Shown here one piece after another: positions 1 to 6,980 of a stretch of DNA of 25,355 nucleotides. The DNA lies in contig PLBZ01000085.1 in NCBI GenBank assembly GCA_003134675.1, positions 1,069 to 26,423 of the forward strand. Direction: 5' to 3'. Position numbers and translations under genes: made by a program. Below the pieces are notes generated by a model. The model ran no database searches, had not been told where the DNA came from, and saw nothing but the letters and a program-made list of their open reading frames with translations. This DNA comes from Solirubrobacterales bacterium. Its GTDB lineage: Bacteria > Actinomycetota > Thermoleophilia > Solirubrobacterales > Solirubrobacteraceae. Every line of letters begins with the position of its first letter. The stretch's first letter is position 1.

Positions 1-141
1 ATGCAGCAGGCCGCGCGCGTGGCCGACCGTACAGCGTTCATGCTCTCAGGCCAGCTCGTCGAGGTCGGCCCGACGCAGGAGATCTTCACAACCCCCACCG
101 ACCCGAGAACCGAGGAATATGTCACCGGAAAGTTCGGCTAG
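1..141 (+). CDS. pstB: Phosphate ABC transporter ATP-binding protein PstB, C-terminal end (partial)
   Basis: This is the last 46 codons of a gene that begins left of the window; the frame is open from base 1 to a TAG at 139-141. The peptide shows the usual end of an ABC ATPase of the phosphate importer: a stretch after the H-loop ([20 protein letters not shown]), then [23 protein letters not shown], which matches the PstB ending type (G-P-T-x-x-I-F-x-x-P-x-D-x-R-T-E-x-Y-x-x-G-x-F-G). No Walker motifs lie inside the window. PstB energises high-affinity phosphate uptake by PstSCA at the cytoplasmic membrane. The phoU start lies inside its last codons (23-bp overlap), so the two are translationally coupled. 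The call is secure because of both the tail motif and the phoU neighbour. Confidence 0.9.
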   Translation: MQQAARVADRTAFMLSGQLVEVGPTQEIFTTPTDPRTEEYVTGKFG

Positions 142-937
142 CGCCAGCGGCGGGCGAACCACGCTGGGCGGTCCCAACGATGGCGCCGGGCGGGCGGGCA
201 CTCATCCTGGCGCCCAACAGGGACGTGCCCACTTCCAGCAACAGCTGCAGGAGCTCGAGAGTCACGCGCTCGGCGGCCTGGATCTGATCGTCGAGCAGCT
301 CGACCGCGTGCTGGAGGCGCTCAACCACCAGGACGTCGAGCTCGCCCAGATGGTGATCGCCGACGATGACCGTGTCGACGGGCGCTACCTGGAGGTGCAT
401 CAGGGCATCCTCTCGCTGCTCGCTCTGCAGGCGCCAGTCGCGGGCGACCTGCGGCTGGTGGCAGCCCTGCTGCACATGATCAAGCACATCGAGCGGATGG
501 GCGATCAGTGCGTGAACATCGCCAAGCTGATTCCCCTCTCCGGGCACGAACCGCCAGTGCGCCAGGAGGTACTCCAGGCTCTGTCGAAGATGGGTGCCTA
601 CGCGCGTTCTGAGGTCATCCAGTCCAAGGCCGCCTTCTCCGGGCGCGATGTCGGCCTGGCCGAGGACCTCGTGCGCCAAGACCGCGAGATCAACCGCCTG
701 AACCGCGAGATCTTCCGGATGGCGCTCGACATCGGCGACGACGCCGACACGCGCGAGTGGGCGATGCACATGATCCTCGTCGCGCGCGCGCTCGAGCGGA
801 TCGGGGACAACGCGGTGGACATCGGCGAGCAGGTCGCGTTCGTCGTGACGGGCCTGTTCCGCGAGTTCTCGGACTCTTCTCATCCGGCCGGGGTGCGACC
901 GGATGCGGCGCCGGACGCGAGTCCCGACACGCTCTGA
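119..937 (+). CDS. phoU: Phosphate signalling complex protein PhoU
   Basis: PhoU is a cytoplasmic, all-helical protein that links the PstSCAB importer to the phosphate two-component system and keeps the Pho response off when phosphate is plentiful. The 272-residue product has the two repeated three-helix halves of the family, each with its metal-site signature: ERMGD at residues 125-129 followed by CVNIA, and ERIGD at 226-230 followed by AVDIG. Typical PhoU is about 215-240 residues. This one has an extra N-terminal leader of roughly 35 residues rich in Ser, Gly and Ala, and an Asp/Pro-rich tail. No other ATG, GTG or TTG lies in the leader, so ATG 119, inside the end of pstB, is the only reasonable start. 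It follows pstB in one transcript. The next gene on the plus strand is far away and unrelated to uptake, so the pst operon appears to end here. Confidence 0.95.
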   Translation: MSPESSASASGGRTTLGGPNDGAGRAGTHPGAQQGRAHFQQQLQELESHALGGLDLIVEQLDRVLEALNHQDVELAQMVIADDDRVDGRYLEVHQGILSLLALQAPVAGDLRLVAALLHMIKHIERMGDQCVNIAKLIPLSGHEPPVRQEVLQALSKMGAYARSEVIQSKAAFSGRDVGLAEDLVRQDREINRLNREIFRMALDIGDDADTREWAMHMILVARALERIGDNAVDIGEQVAFVVTGLFREFSDSSHPAGVRPDAAPDASPDTL

Positions 938-1115
938 TTCTGTCCGTCGGGCTCGCGCTTGAGGTATCTGTCCGGTGGTTCCGGGGCACCCGCAAACAGG
1001 CGCGCTCCTATCGCTCCCAGCCACTCGCGATCCTCGACATGGAGAATGCGCAGCTCGCGCGCGGTGCGGGTTAGCGCCCGCCGGTCGCCCGCCATTGCGA
1101 TCCATGGTATTCGGC

Positions 1116-2288
1116 TCAGCCGCCGCTGCGGCTGTAGACGGCGAGGAAGTCGCGGTCGTCGGGTTCGAGGTAGCGGGTCACGTCCCGGGTCATCCCGGGC
1201 AGTAGCTTCGATGGTTCGCTCGCGCCGGGAGCGCCGTAGAAGTTGAAGGTGACCCACTCGGAGTTGATGTCGAGCTCCATCGCCCGTACAGCCCCGGCCC
1301 GCTGGAGGATCAGGGCGAGGCTTTCTGCCGTCTGGTTGTCAGCGCCAGCGTAAAGGAGATCGCCGCGCGCGTCCGCGCCGATGCCGGAGCGCCAGACCCG
1401 GATCGCGTTGCCCAGCGTGGCACCCCACTGCGACCCATCGCTGAGGTTCGGGTTGAGCTGGCCGTTCTCCAAGATCAATGGCAGGTTCTGACGCGCGAAC
1501 AGTACCGATGGTCCCGGCTGCGGCGGGCCCGTCCATTCACGCACGTCGACGCTGCCATCGCGGAAGCCGACGAGGGTCGCCATTCCGTCGTGTAGTGGCG
1601 CATATACCTGTCCGAGTGCCGCGAATCCTCCGCCGGAGTCCTCGAGCTTGAAGCCGCTGTTGAAGGTCGCGAGCAGTCCTCCGCGCAACTGTGGGGGCAC
1701 CTCCATCGGTCCTCGAAAGGCCCCGGCCGGGGGCTCGTAGCGGCCCGGGTAGAGCTGTAGCGAGGTGCGGGAGCGGTCCATCCAGGCGACACCCGCGACC
1801 ATCTGGGGATAGTTGGCGTCGGGACGGAATGTCGTCACGAGCAGAGGCGCCGCGCCGCCCACCAGTGGTCCCGTTGGCCGCCAGACGCCCTCGCCGGGTA
1901 GCGGGGGGTTGATGATGGGCGCGATCGGCGCCGGCGCGTAGGGAGCCACCGATCCGCCGTTCTGAAGACCGACCTCGGGTAAGACCTTCAGCGGCGGCCC
2001 TCCCTTTGCAGGAGCATTAACGGAGTAGTAGACGCGCTCGATATCGGACACCAGCCACGCGCCGCCATGGCCTCGCAGCCACTCGATCGAGCGAACACCG
2101 AAGCCGACGTTCGACGGTGCGAGCATCGCGCTCGTGTAAGACACCAGCTCGGCGCCCACAAAGACCAGGAAGACGAGCGCTACGGTCCGCCGGACCGCAA
2201 ACCTTCGCCGGCTAGGCCGTCGGCTTCGGCGAACAGGGCGCGGCCGGGGCCGCGGCACAGCCCTCGGTGTTGCCGTACCTCGCGGCAA
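1116..2288 (-). CDS. Membrane-anchored phosphodiester glycosidase-family protein (NAGPA-like)
   Basis: The 390-residue product has an Arg/Pro-rich cytoplasmic leader (1-33), one membrane segment at about 34-52, a proline-rich linker, and an extracytoplasmic domain from about 150. This domain resembles the phosphodiester glycosidase family, whose characterised members remove GlcNAc from phosphodiester-linked sugars. Recognisable landmarks are ATFNSGFK (207-214), WGATLG (288-293) and ELDINSEW (338-345). The last motif sits where the family more often has a Gly-rich LDGGGS motif, so substrate and even activity are uncertain. It is a clear paralogue of the divergent gene at 2542-3456: both share FN(S/G)GFK, WG(A/G)TLG and ELDIN(S/P)EW in the same order. 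The frame opens with TTG at 2288; GTG at 2258 is an alternative start that keeps the membrane segment. It is convergent with phoU, with a 178-bp space between them. Confidence 0.75.
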   Translation of the reverse strand: MPRGTATPRAVPRPRPRPVRRSRRPSRRRFAVRRTVALVFLVFVGAELVSYTSAMLAPSNVGFGVRSIEWLRGHGGAWLVSDIERVYYSVNAPAKGGPPLKVLPEVGLQNGGSVAPYAPAPIAPIINPPLPGEGVWRPTGPLVGGAAPLLVTTFRPDANYPQMVAGVAWMDRSRTSLQLYPGRYEPPAGAFRGPMEVPPQLRGGLLATFNSGFKLEDSGGGFAALGQVYAPLHDGMATLVGFRDGSVDVREWTGPPQPGPSVLFARQNLPLILENGQLNPNLSDGSQWGATLGNAIRVWRSGIGADARGDLLYAGADNQTAESLALILQRAGAVRAMELDINSEWVTFNFYGAPGASEPSKLLPGMTRDVTRYLEPDDRDFLAVYSRSGG

Positions 2289-2481
2289 GGCATGACCGCC
2301 AGCTTCGTAAGCGGCGATCCGGGCCTCGTAGCGAGCGATGCTCCCGTAATCGATGGGCGTTCATTGTGCAGTGCATGCGCCAATACATGGTGTCTATTCG
2401 TCCTCGGACAGGACGGCCCTCCCCGCGGGCTTCAATTGAGAAGTCGCTATTAGGGGGTTCTCATTTATGCCTGCGCGTGCG

Positions 2482-2497
2482 GTGAGAGTGTTCTCAC
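2482..2497. promoter_or_regulatory. Perfect 6-4-6 inverted repeat between divergent glycosidase paralogues
   Basis: The sequence GTGAGA-GTGT-TCTCAC is a perfect inverted repeat in the 253-bp space between the two glycosidase genes, 45 bp upstream of ATG 2542. Half of it, GTTCTCA, recurs in direct orientation at 2457-2463, exactly 33 bp away from the copy at 2490-2496, about three helical turns. The spacing suggests binding sites for a regulator on one DNA face. No regulator can be named, and which of the two divergent genes it serves is unknown. Confidence 0.4.
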
Positions 2498-2541
2498 TGT
2501 CACCTTAGGTGGTGCTTACGCGCACCGGCGAGATTCACCGC

Positions 2542-3456
2542 ATGGCAACCGTGAAGCTGGTGCCGGTGAGCATCTTCGCGATGCTGCTGGCGGTGGTGGT
2601 GAGCGGCTGTGGAAGCCAGTCGAACGCCGTCGAGAAGGCGTCGAGGGTCTCTGTGATCAGGCGCGTGTCGAGCGCTCCCCTCGTCGAGGAACCTGGTCAG
2701 CCGGGAACCGTCTGGAAGCCGGTCGCGAGCATCGGTGCTCAGCCCGCCGCTTGGATCGCCCAGCGGTCCGGTGTGACGCTGCTGCGCTTCGACCAGCGGC
2801 TGGTGCACCTCGCTCTGCACGCGGGATCAGGTGAACCTGGAGGTCAAGGCTGGACCTATGGGGACCGTATCGGCGCGAGCGAGATTCACCGGGTCCTGGC
2901 CGCCTTCAATGGTGGCTTCAAGCTGAGCTATAGCTCCGTCGGGTTCATGGCGGACGGTCGCGTCGCGGTGCCGCTCACAGCAGGATTGGGCTCGATCGTG
3001 ACCTACCGCAACGGCACGACGGACATCGGCGCATGGCAGCAGGGCGTTCCGGCCCGCGGGCTGAGGATTGCCTCGGTGCTGCAGAACGTGCACCTGCTGG
3101 TGGATCGCGGTGTGGCCTCCCCCACGATCCATAACTGCATCGAGGGCTGCTGGGGCGGAACGCTGGGAGGTGGGCCCGACGTGGCGCGCTCGGCACTGGG
3201 GATCACCGGCGACGGTCAGCTCGTGTGGGCCGCCGGCGAGCACCTCTCGCCGTCCATGATCGCGCAGGCACTGATCGATGCGGGTGTCGTGCGCGCGGTC
3301 GAGCTCGACATCAACCCGGAGTGGATCGCCGCATACCTCTACATACATCATCCGGGTGGGCCGAGCGCAGTGCCCGTCGTACCCGGCCAGCTGGGAATCC
3401 CTGGCCGGCTGCTCGCGCCCTACAGCCGCGACTTCTTCACGATCCTCACCAACTGA
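2542..3456 (+). CDS. Phosphodiester glycosidase-family lipoprotein (NAGPA-like)
   Basis: This 304-residue product is a predicted lipoprotein. From ATG 2542 it has a hydrophobic signal segment ending in VVSGC, with Cys23 as the lipidated residue. The open frame reaches back to GTG 2509, but only ATG 2542 places the signal peptide correctly. The mature part is the same fold type as the divergent neighbour at 1116-2288: VWKP (57-60), FNGGFK (122-127), WGGTLG (204-209) and ELDINPEW (254-261). It has extra cysteines around CIEGCWGG (199-206) that could form a disulfide outside the cell. In known members the domain hydrolyses sugar-phosphodiester bonds; here the usual Gly-rich active-site motif is replaced by ELDINPEW, so the reaction is not certain. 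One copy is lipid-anchored and the other held by a membrane helix, suggesting work on a surface substrate. Confidence 0.75.
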   Translation: MATVKLVPVSIFAMLLAVVVSGCGSQSNAVEKASRVSVIRRVSSAPLVEEPGQPGTVWKPVASIGAQPAAWIAQRSGVTLLRFDQRLVHLALHAGSGEPGGQGWTYGDRIGASEIHRVLAAFNGGFKLSYSSVGFMADGRVAVPLTAGLGSIVTYRNGTTDIGAWQQGVPARGLRIASVLQNVHLLVDRGVASPTIHNCIEGCWGGTLGGGPDVARSALGITGDGQLVWAAGEHLSPSMIAQALIDAGVVRAVELDINPEWIAAYLYIHHPGGPSAVPVVPGQLGIPGRLLAPYSRDFFTILTN

Positions 3457-3489
3457 CATCCGGAGCGTGACCATCGCCGTCGGTGAGCG

Positions 3490-3506
3490 TGGCCAGTGAC
3501 TGGCCA
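3490..3506. repeat. Perfect 8-1-8 palindrome downstream of glycosidase lipoprotein gene
   Basis: TGGCCAGT-G-ACTGGCCA is a perfect palindrome 33 bp after the stop at 3456. No T-run follows it, and a one-base centre is too tight for a normal RNA hairpin, although opening the inner pairs would give a stem of 6-7 bp. It may be a protein site for the downstream gene (start 3661) or part of a terminator. Confidence 0.35.
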
Positions 3507-3592
3507 GCTGAGCATTCCAACGCAACGCCCAGAACGGTTAAGAGGGCTTGGGTAGGGTTCCTGGCAGCTCGTGGCGCCCAGGTGCGTAGTAC

Positions 3593-3612
3593 GCTCGTTT
3601 AGTGAAACGAGC
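3593..3612. promoter_or_regulatory. Perfect 8-4-8 inverted repeat upstream of beta-propeller gene pair
   Basis: GCTCGTTT-AGTG-AAACGAGC is a perfect inverted repeat ending 48 bp before ATG 3661. It lies where the promoter or 5' leader of the two-gene propeller operon should be. It can fold as an RNA hairpin with a four-base loop, but no T-run follows, so an operator or leader element is more likely than a terminator. Confidence 0.4.
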
Positions 3613-3660
3613 TTCGCGGGCAAGCCGCTGACCATCCGGGTTCTGACGGCCGCATAGTTG

Positions 3661-4878
3661 ATGGGAACCCCGCAAGAGCGACGTCGTGTCGCGAGTCGTC
3701 TACGCCTGCGCCGCCAACGCCGACTCGCCGCTTTGACAGCGCTTGTCACGATCGTGGTCGTGGTGGTGATCGCAAGCTTGGGTGGGGGCTCATCGCGTTC
3801 CCACCGCGCAACCCCGCGTGCCAAAACCGTGGTTTCGGGCGGACCGCTGGCTCCGGCCTCTGTCGGGGGCCTGCCAGCGCTGTGGGCTCCACAGAACGTG
3901 GTCGGCATTCAGCCTGGGACGGCCGCCGCGTATGAAGCCGCGTCGAAGCTCCCCGGGCCGGCCGGCTACATCCTGATCGCCGACCGCGGCAACAACCGCA
4001 TCCTCGTCATCGGCCCACAGGGCAAGACGGTCTTCCTCGACCCCACGCCGGCGGACATCGCGGCGGGACGGCGGCTGATCTACAACGACGACACGTTCGT
4101 GGAGCCCGGCGGTCGGGCGTTGATCGCCAACGAGGAGGACAACCACGCGATCGTGGAAGTGGGCATCACCGACCACAGCCTGAAGGTCCTCTTCGGCCAT
4201 CCCGGAGAACTGGGCGCGGGGGCAACCCACCTGCACACCCCCGATGACGCCTATGCGCTGCCCGACGGTTCATTCACCGTGGCCGACGCGTACAACTGCC
4301 GGATCCTGTTCGTGAAGGCCGGGCGCATCCTTCATGAATACGGCAAGGCAGAAGTCTGCCGTCACGATCCGCCGCGGTACTTCGGGGCTGTCAACGGGGA
4401 TACGCCAGTTCCCGGGGGCGGCGTGCTGGTCAGCGAGATCCCCGGCAACTGGATCGATGAGATCGGGCCTGAAGGACGGCTCGTGTTCTCCGTGCGGGCT
4501 CCGGTCAGCTACCCATCGGACCCCCAGCCGCTGCCCGGGGGGCGCGTCCTCCTGGCCGACTACGCGAACCCCGGCCATATCCTGATCATCAACCACGCCG
4601 GCAAGGTGCTCTGGCGCTACGGCCCGACGCAGGGCCAGGGACGGTTGGACCACCCGTCCCTGGCGATGGGTCTGCCCAATGGGGATATAGCCGTGAACGA
4701 CGACTACCGCGACCGTGTGTTGGTGATCGACCCCCGCACTAACAGAATCGTGTGGAAATACGGGCACACCGACATGCCGGGCACCGCCTACGGCTACCTC
4801 AACACCCCGGACGGCATGGATTTCATCCCGGCTGCTCCCAACGGCATCCCCGACTACGCCGCGGTCGTGCACCCATAG
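3661..4878 (+). CDS. Membrane-anchored NHL/PQQ-type beta-propeller protein
   Basis: The 405-residue product has a short Arg-rich cytoplasmic end, one membrane helix at about 22-40, a Ser/Ala linker, and an extracytoplasmic beta-propeller. Repeat units can be read by eye as strands followed by N/D-R-I-L motifs: ILIADRGNNRILVIGPQGK, FTVADAYNCRILFVKAGR, VLLADYANPGHILIINHAGK and IAVNDDYRDRVLVIDPRTN. These resemble NHL or YncE-like blades, a fold used for protein, sugar or ligand binding. No catalytic residues are evident. TTG 3658 directly precedes ATG 3661; I take the ATG. No clear Shine-Dalgarno is visible. The next gene starts four bases after the stop, so the two are probably one operon. The closing DGMDFIPAAPNGIPDYAAVVHP appears to complete the last blade. 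Function unknown. Confidence 0.75.
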   Translation: MGTPQERRRVASRLRLRRQRRLAALTALVTIVVVVVIASLGGGSSRSHRATPRAKTVVSGGPLAPASVGGLPALWAPQNVVGIQPGTAAAYEAASKLPGPAGYILIADRGNNRILVIGPQGKTVFLDPTPADIAAGRRLIYNDDTFVEPGGRALIANEEDNHAIVEVGITDHSLKVLFGHPGELGAGATHLHTPDDAYALPDGSFTVADAYNCRILFVKAGRILHEYGKAEVCRHDPPRYFGAVNGDTPVPGGGVLVSEIPGNWIDEIGPEGRLVFSVRAPVSYPSDPQPLPGGRVLLADYANPGHILIINHAGKVLWRYGPTQGQGRLDHPSLAMGLPNGDIAVNDDYRDRVLVIDPRTNRIVWKYGHTDMPGTAYGYLNTPDGMDFIPAAPNGIPDYAAVVHP

Positions 4879-4882
4879 GCCT

Positions 4883-5950
4883 ATGCGTCCGCCGAGACCC
4901 GAGCTTGTGAGGCGACACCGGGGTGTGCACCGTCACCAGGTCCGCCGGCGCCGCGCGGTCGCCGCGTCGGCTCTCGTCGCGATCGTGCTTGCGGCGCTGA
5001 TTGCGGGCAATGGGACCTCGCACCACGCGAGAACCGCCGCGGGGCACCCCGGTTCGTCGGGGACCTCGGGTTCAGCCGGCGATGGGACAGCCAACGACAG
5101 GGTCGTCGTGGTGGCGAGCGGCCAGCTCCCGGCCCCCGTCCAGGATGCAGCTGTGGCGGCGATCACTCCCGACAGCGCCATGCTCATCGGCGGCCTCAAT
5201 CAGGGTGAATCCTCGGTGGCGGACATCGTGAAGGTAAGTGGCTCGGAAGCGATCAGAGTAGGCGCGCTACCAAGCGCGCTGCACGATGCCTCCGCAAGCG
5301 TGATAGGAGGAGAGGTCTACCTATTCGGCGGCGGGGTGATCACATCGTTCTCTCAGATCACACGCATCTCGAGCACCGGCGAAACGCAGCCCGCGGGCCA
5401 GCTTCCCACTCCCGCCTCAGACCTCGCCACAACAGCGATCGCCGGCACCGTATACATCGTCGGTGGATACACAGGCCAATCCCCCCTGCGAACGATTCTC
5501 GCCTGGCGGCCCGGCACACCAGCCCGCGTGGTGGGAATGCTCCCAAAGCCCCTGCGCTACGCGGCAGTCGCCGAGCAGGCCGGACAACTCCTCATCGCCG
5601 GCGGCACGAGCGGGATGGCCGCCAGCCAGAACGTCTACCGCTTCGATCCCCGCACCGGCCAAGTCACGACCATCACCCAGCTGCCGCATCCACTGACACA
5701 CGCCGCTGCCGCAGCGTTGAACGGAACCGTGTTCGTGCTCGGCGGACGCGACGCATCGACGAACAGCCAAACACGGCAGATCCTCGCGATCTCCCCGACC
5801 GGAGCCGTGAACACCGCAGGCACCCTGCCCCAGCCCCTATCGGACCTCTCGGCAGTGACACTCGGCGAACACATCCTGATCGCAGGCGGACGCGACCCGG
5901 CCGGGCATCTCCACAAGGCGATCCTGACGCTGAGCCCCCAGCGCGGATAG
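4883..5950 (+). CDS. Membrane-anchored Kelch-repeat protein
   Basis: The 355-residue product repeats the architecture of its upstream neighbour: basic N-terminus, one membrane helix at about 25-42, a Gly/Ser/Thr linker, then an extracytoplasmic propeller. Here the blades are of Kelch type. Six units are visible, each with a hydrophobic strand ending in double glycine: AMLIGG, VYLFGG, VYIVGG, LLIAGG, VFVLGG and ILIAGG. Between them recur phrases such as LPTPASDLA, LPKPLRYAA, LPHPLTHAA and LPQPLSDLS, where each blade begins. Six blades would be enough to close a propeller. Kelch domains usually bind proteins or carbohydrates; no enzyme signature is present. It is four bases from the preceding gene and probably co-transcribed. 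The next plus-strand gene is the response regulator, 166 bp on. Function unknown. Confidence 0.8.
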   Translation: MRPPRPELVRRHRGVHRHQVRRRRAVAASALVAIVLAALIAGNGTSHHARTAAGHPGSSGTSGSAGDGTANDRVVVVASGQLPAPVQDAAVAAITPDSAMLIGGLNQGESSVADIVKVSGSEAIRVGALPSALHDASASVIGGEVYLFGGGVITSFSQITRISSTGETQPAGQLPTPASDLATTAIAGTVYIVGGYTGQSPLRTILAWRPGTPARVVGMLPKPLRYAAVAEQAGQLLIAGGTSGMAASQNVYRFDPRTGQVTTITQLPHPLTHAAAAALNGTVFVLGGRDASTNSQTRQILAISPTGAVNTAGTLPQPLSDLSAVTLGEHILIAGGRDPAGHLHKAILTLSPQRG

Positions 5951-6045
5951 CCCCCCGGCGCCTCTATAGAGCGATGCTGAGGATGAGACGCGCGCCGGCA
6001 ACCAGGCCCACAGCTTCGTTATCCGTCCGTAAACAGCGTATTTCT

Positions 6046-6067
6046 CCTGTGAACATCCTGTGACCAT
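6046..6067 (+). promoter_or_regulatory. PHO-box-like tandem 11-bp direct repeat
   Basis: CCTGTGAACAT is followed without a gap by CCTGTGACCAT (10 of 11 identical). Two head-to-tail 11-bp units are the classical layout of sites bound by PhoB/OmpR-type regulators, and the CTGTnA cores resemble the enteric PHO-box half site CTGTCAT. The pair lies 49 bp upstream of ATG 6117 of a PhoB-type regulator gene. A weak -10-like TACAAG at 6081-6086 follows 13 bp downstream. Autoregulation by phosphate starvation is the natural inference. Confidence 0.55.
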
Positions 6068-6116
6068 TTGCACCACGCCGTACAAGGATCCGCAAGGTCA
6101 CCTAAACTGATGTCCG

Positions 6117-6980
6117 ATGACGGAAAGTATCCGCGCCACGGAGGAGGCGGCACCGTCGAGCACTTCGAGCGCATCCTCACTGCGTATCGCCGTGCTCGAT
6201 CGAGACAGCGGGTTCATCCAGGTACTGAGCAAGCGCTTGGATCGCCTCGGCTGGGAGCATCGCGTGCTCGGCAGCCCGGTGCCCACCGACGCAGTGGCCT
6301 CGATGCGGCTGAGCGCGCTCGTCGTCGACCTAGCGGTGCTCGGCCCGCAGGCGTGGGAGTGGCTCGAGCGACTGTGCGGAGCACTACCCGAATTGGGCGT
6401 CGTCGTCTGCACCGGCCCATCGACCGTGGCCCAGCGGGTGCGCGGACTACGTCTCGGAGCTGACGACTGGATCACCAAGCCCTGCCATCCCGAGGAGGTC
6501 ATCGCTCGCGTGCAAGGTGTCGCGCGTCGCCGGCGACGGCCCACCAGCCGCACCGAATCAAAGCCGATGATGGCGGGAGAAGTCGAGATCCGCTCCGACC
6601 GCTTCCAGGCGTTCGTCGACGGGCACAGCCTCGATCTGACCAGACGCGAGTTCGAGTTGATCGAGCTGCTCGCCGCCGCCGAGGGACGAGTGCTGGAGCG
6701 CGAGGAGATCTACTCGCGCCTATGGGGCTACGCGATGGTGCGCGGCGACCGCTCAGTCGACGTATTCGTGCGCAAGCTGCGCCAGAAGCTGGAGAAGGCC
6801 TCACCACAGTGGCGCTACATCCATACCCACTTCGGCATCGGCTACCGCTTCGCCGCCGAGTCGCTCGAGGTCGTTGGCCTCGATGTCCCCTCTTCAGTCC
6901 CCGTCGGCTGGAACACCGGCGATCAGAGCGAGCTCACGGGGACGCAGCAGGACCGCGAGCTCGCCGCCGGCGCCCTTTAG
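6117..6980 (+). CDS. OmpR/PhoB-family response regulator
   Basis: The 287-residue product has a receiver domain (about 22-137) and a winged-helix DNA-binding domain (about 155-246). In the receiver the acidic pair D28 and D30, the phospho-acceptor D71 (ALVVDL), T99 and K121 (WITKP) are all present, so it should be phosphorylatable. The output domain shows the OmpR pattern LTRREFELIELLA, then RSVDVFVRKLRQKLE and IHTHFGIGYRF. Its nearest described roles are PhoB, PhoP or RegX3. Placement near phoU, sixA and ppk1 and the PHO-box-like repeat upstream favour a phosphate regulator. No sensor histidine kinase is in the window; it may lie to the left. The tail of about 40 residues after the winged helix overlaps the 3' end of the convergent sixA gene by 87 bp. 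Confidence 0.9.
   Translation: MTESIRATEEAAPSSTSSASSLRIAVLDRDSGFIQVLSKRLDRLGWEHRVLGSPVPTDAVASMRLSALVVDLAVLGPQAWEWLERLCGALPELGVVVCTGPSTVAQRVRGLRLGADDWITKPCHPEEVIARVQGVARRRRRPTSRTESKPMMAGEVEIRSDRFQAFVDGHSLDLTRREFELIELLAAAEGRVLEREEIYSRLWGYAMVRGDRSVDVFVRKLRQKLEKASPQWRYIHTHFGIGYRFAAESLEVVGLDVPSSVPVGWNTGDQSELTGTQQDRELAAGAL

Noticed and set aside
880..1095. Minus-strand frame of 71 codons between phoU and the glycosidase gene
   Set aside because: Codon use in 938-1095 looks mildly coding-like, but it runs 58 bp into phoU antisense, has no recognisable domain, and no clear ribosome site. It may be a gene remnant; not supported enough to list.
122..1105. Long minus-strand frame antisense to phoU
   Set aside because: Shadow frame caused by GC-rich codon bias; phoU on the plus strand is unambiguous.
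2180..2383. 67-codon minus-strand frame starting before the glycosidase TTG
   Set aside because: Different frame from the glycosidase, no domain, mostly overlapping it.
5962..5971. CTCTATAGAG 10-bp palindrome after the Kelch gene stop
   Set aside because: Too short to distinguish from chance and with no T-run or clear link to a promoter.
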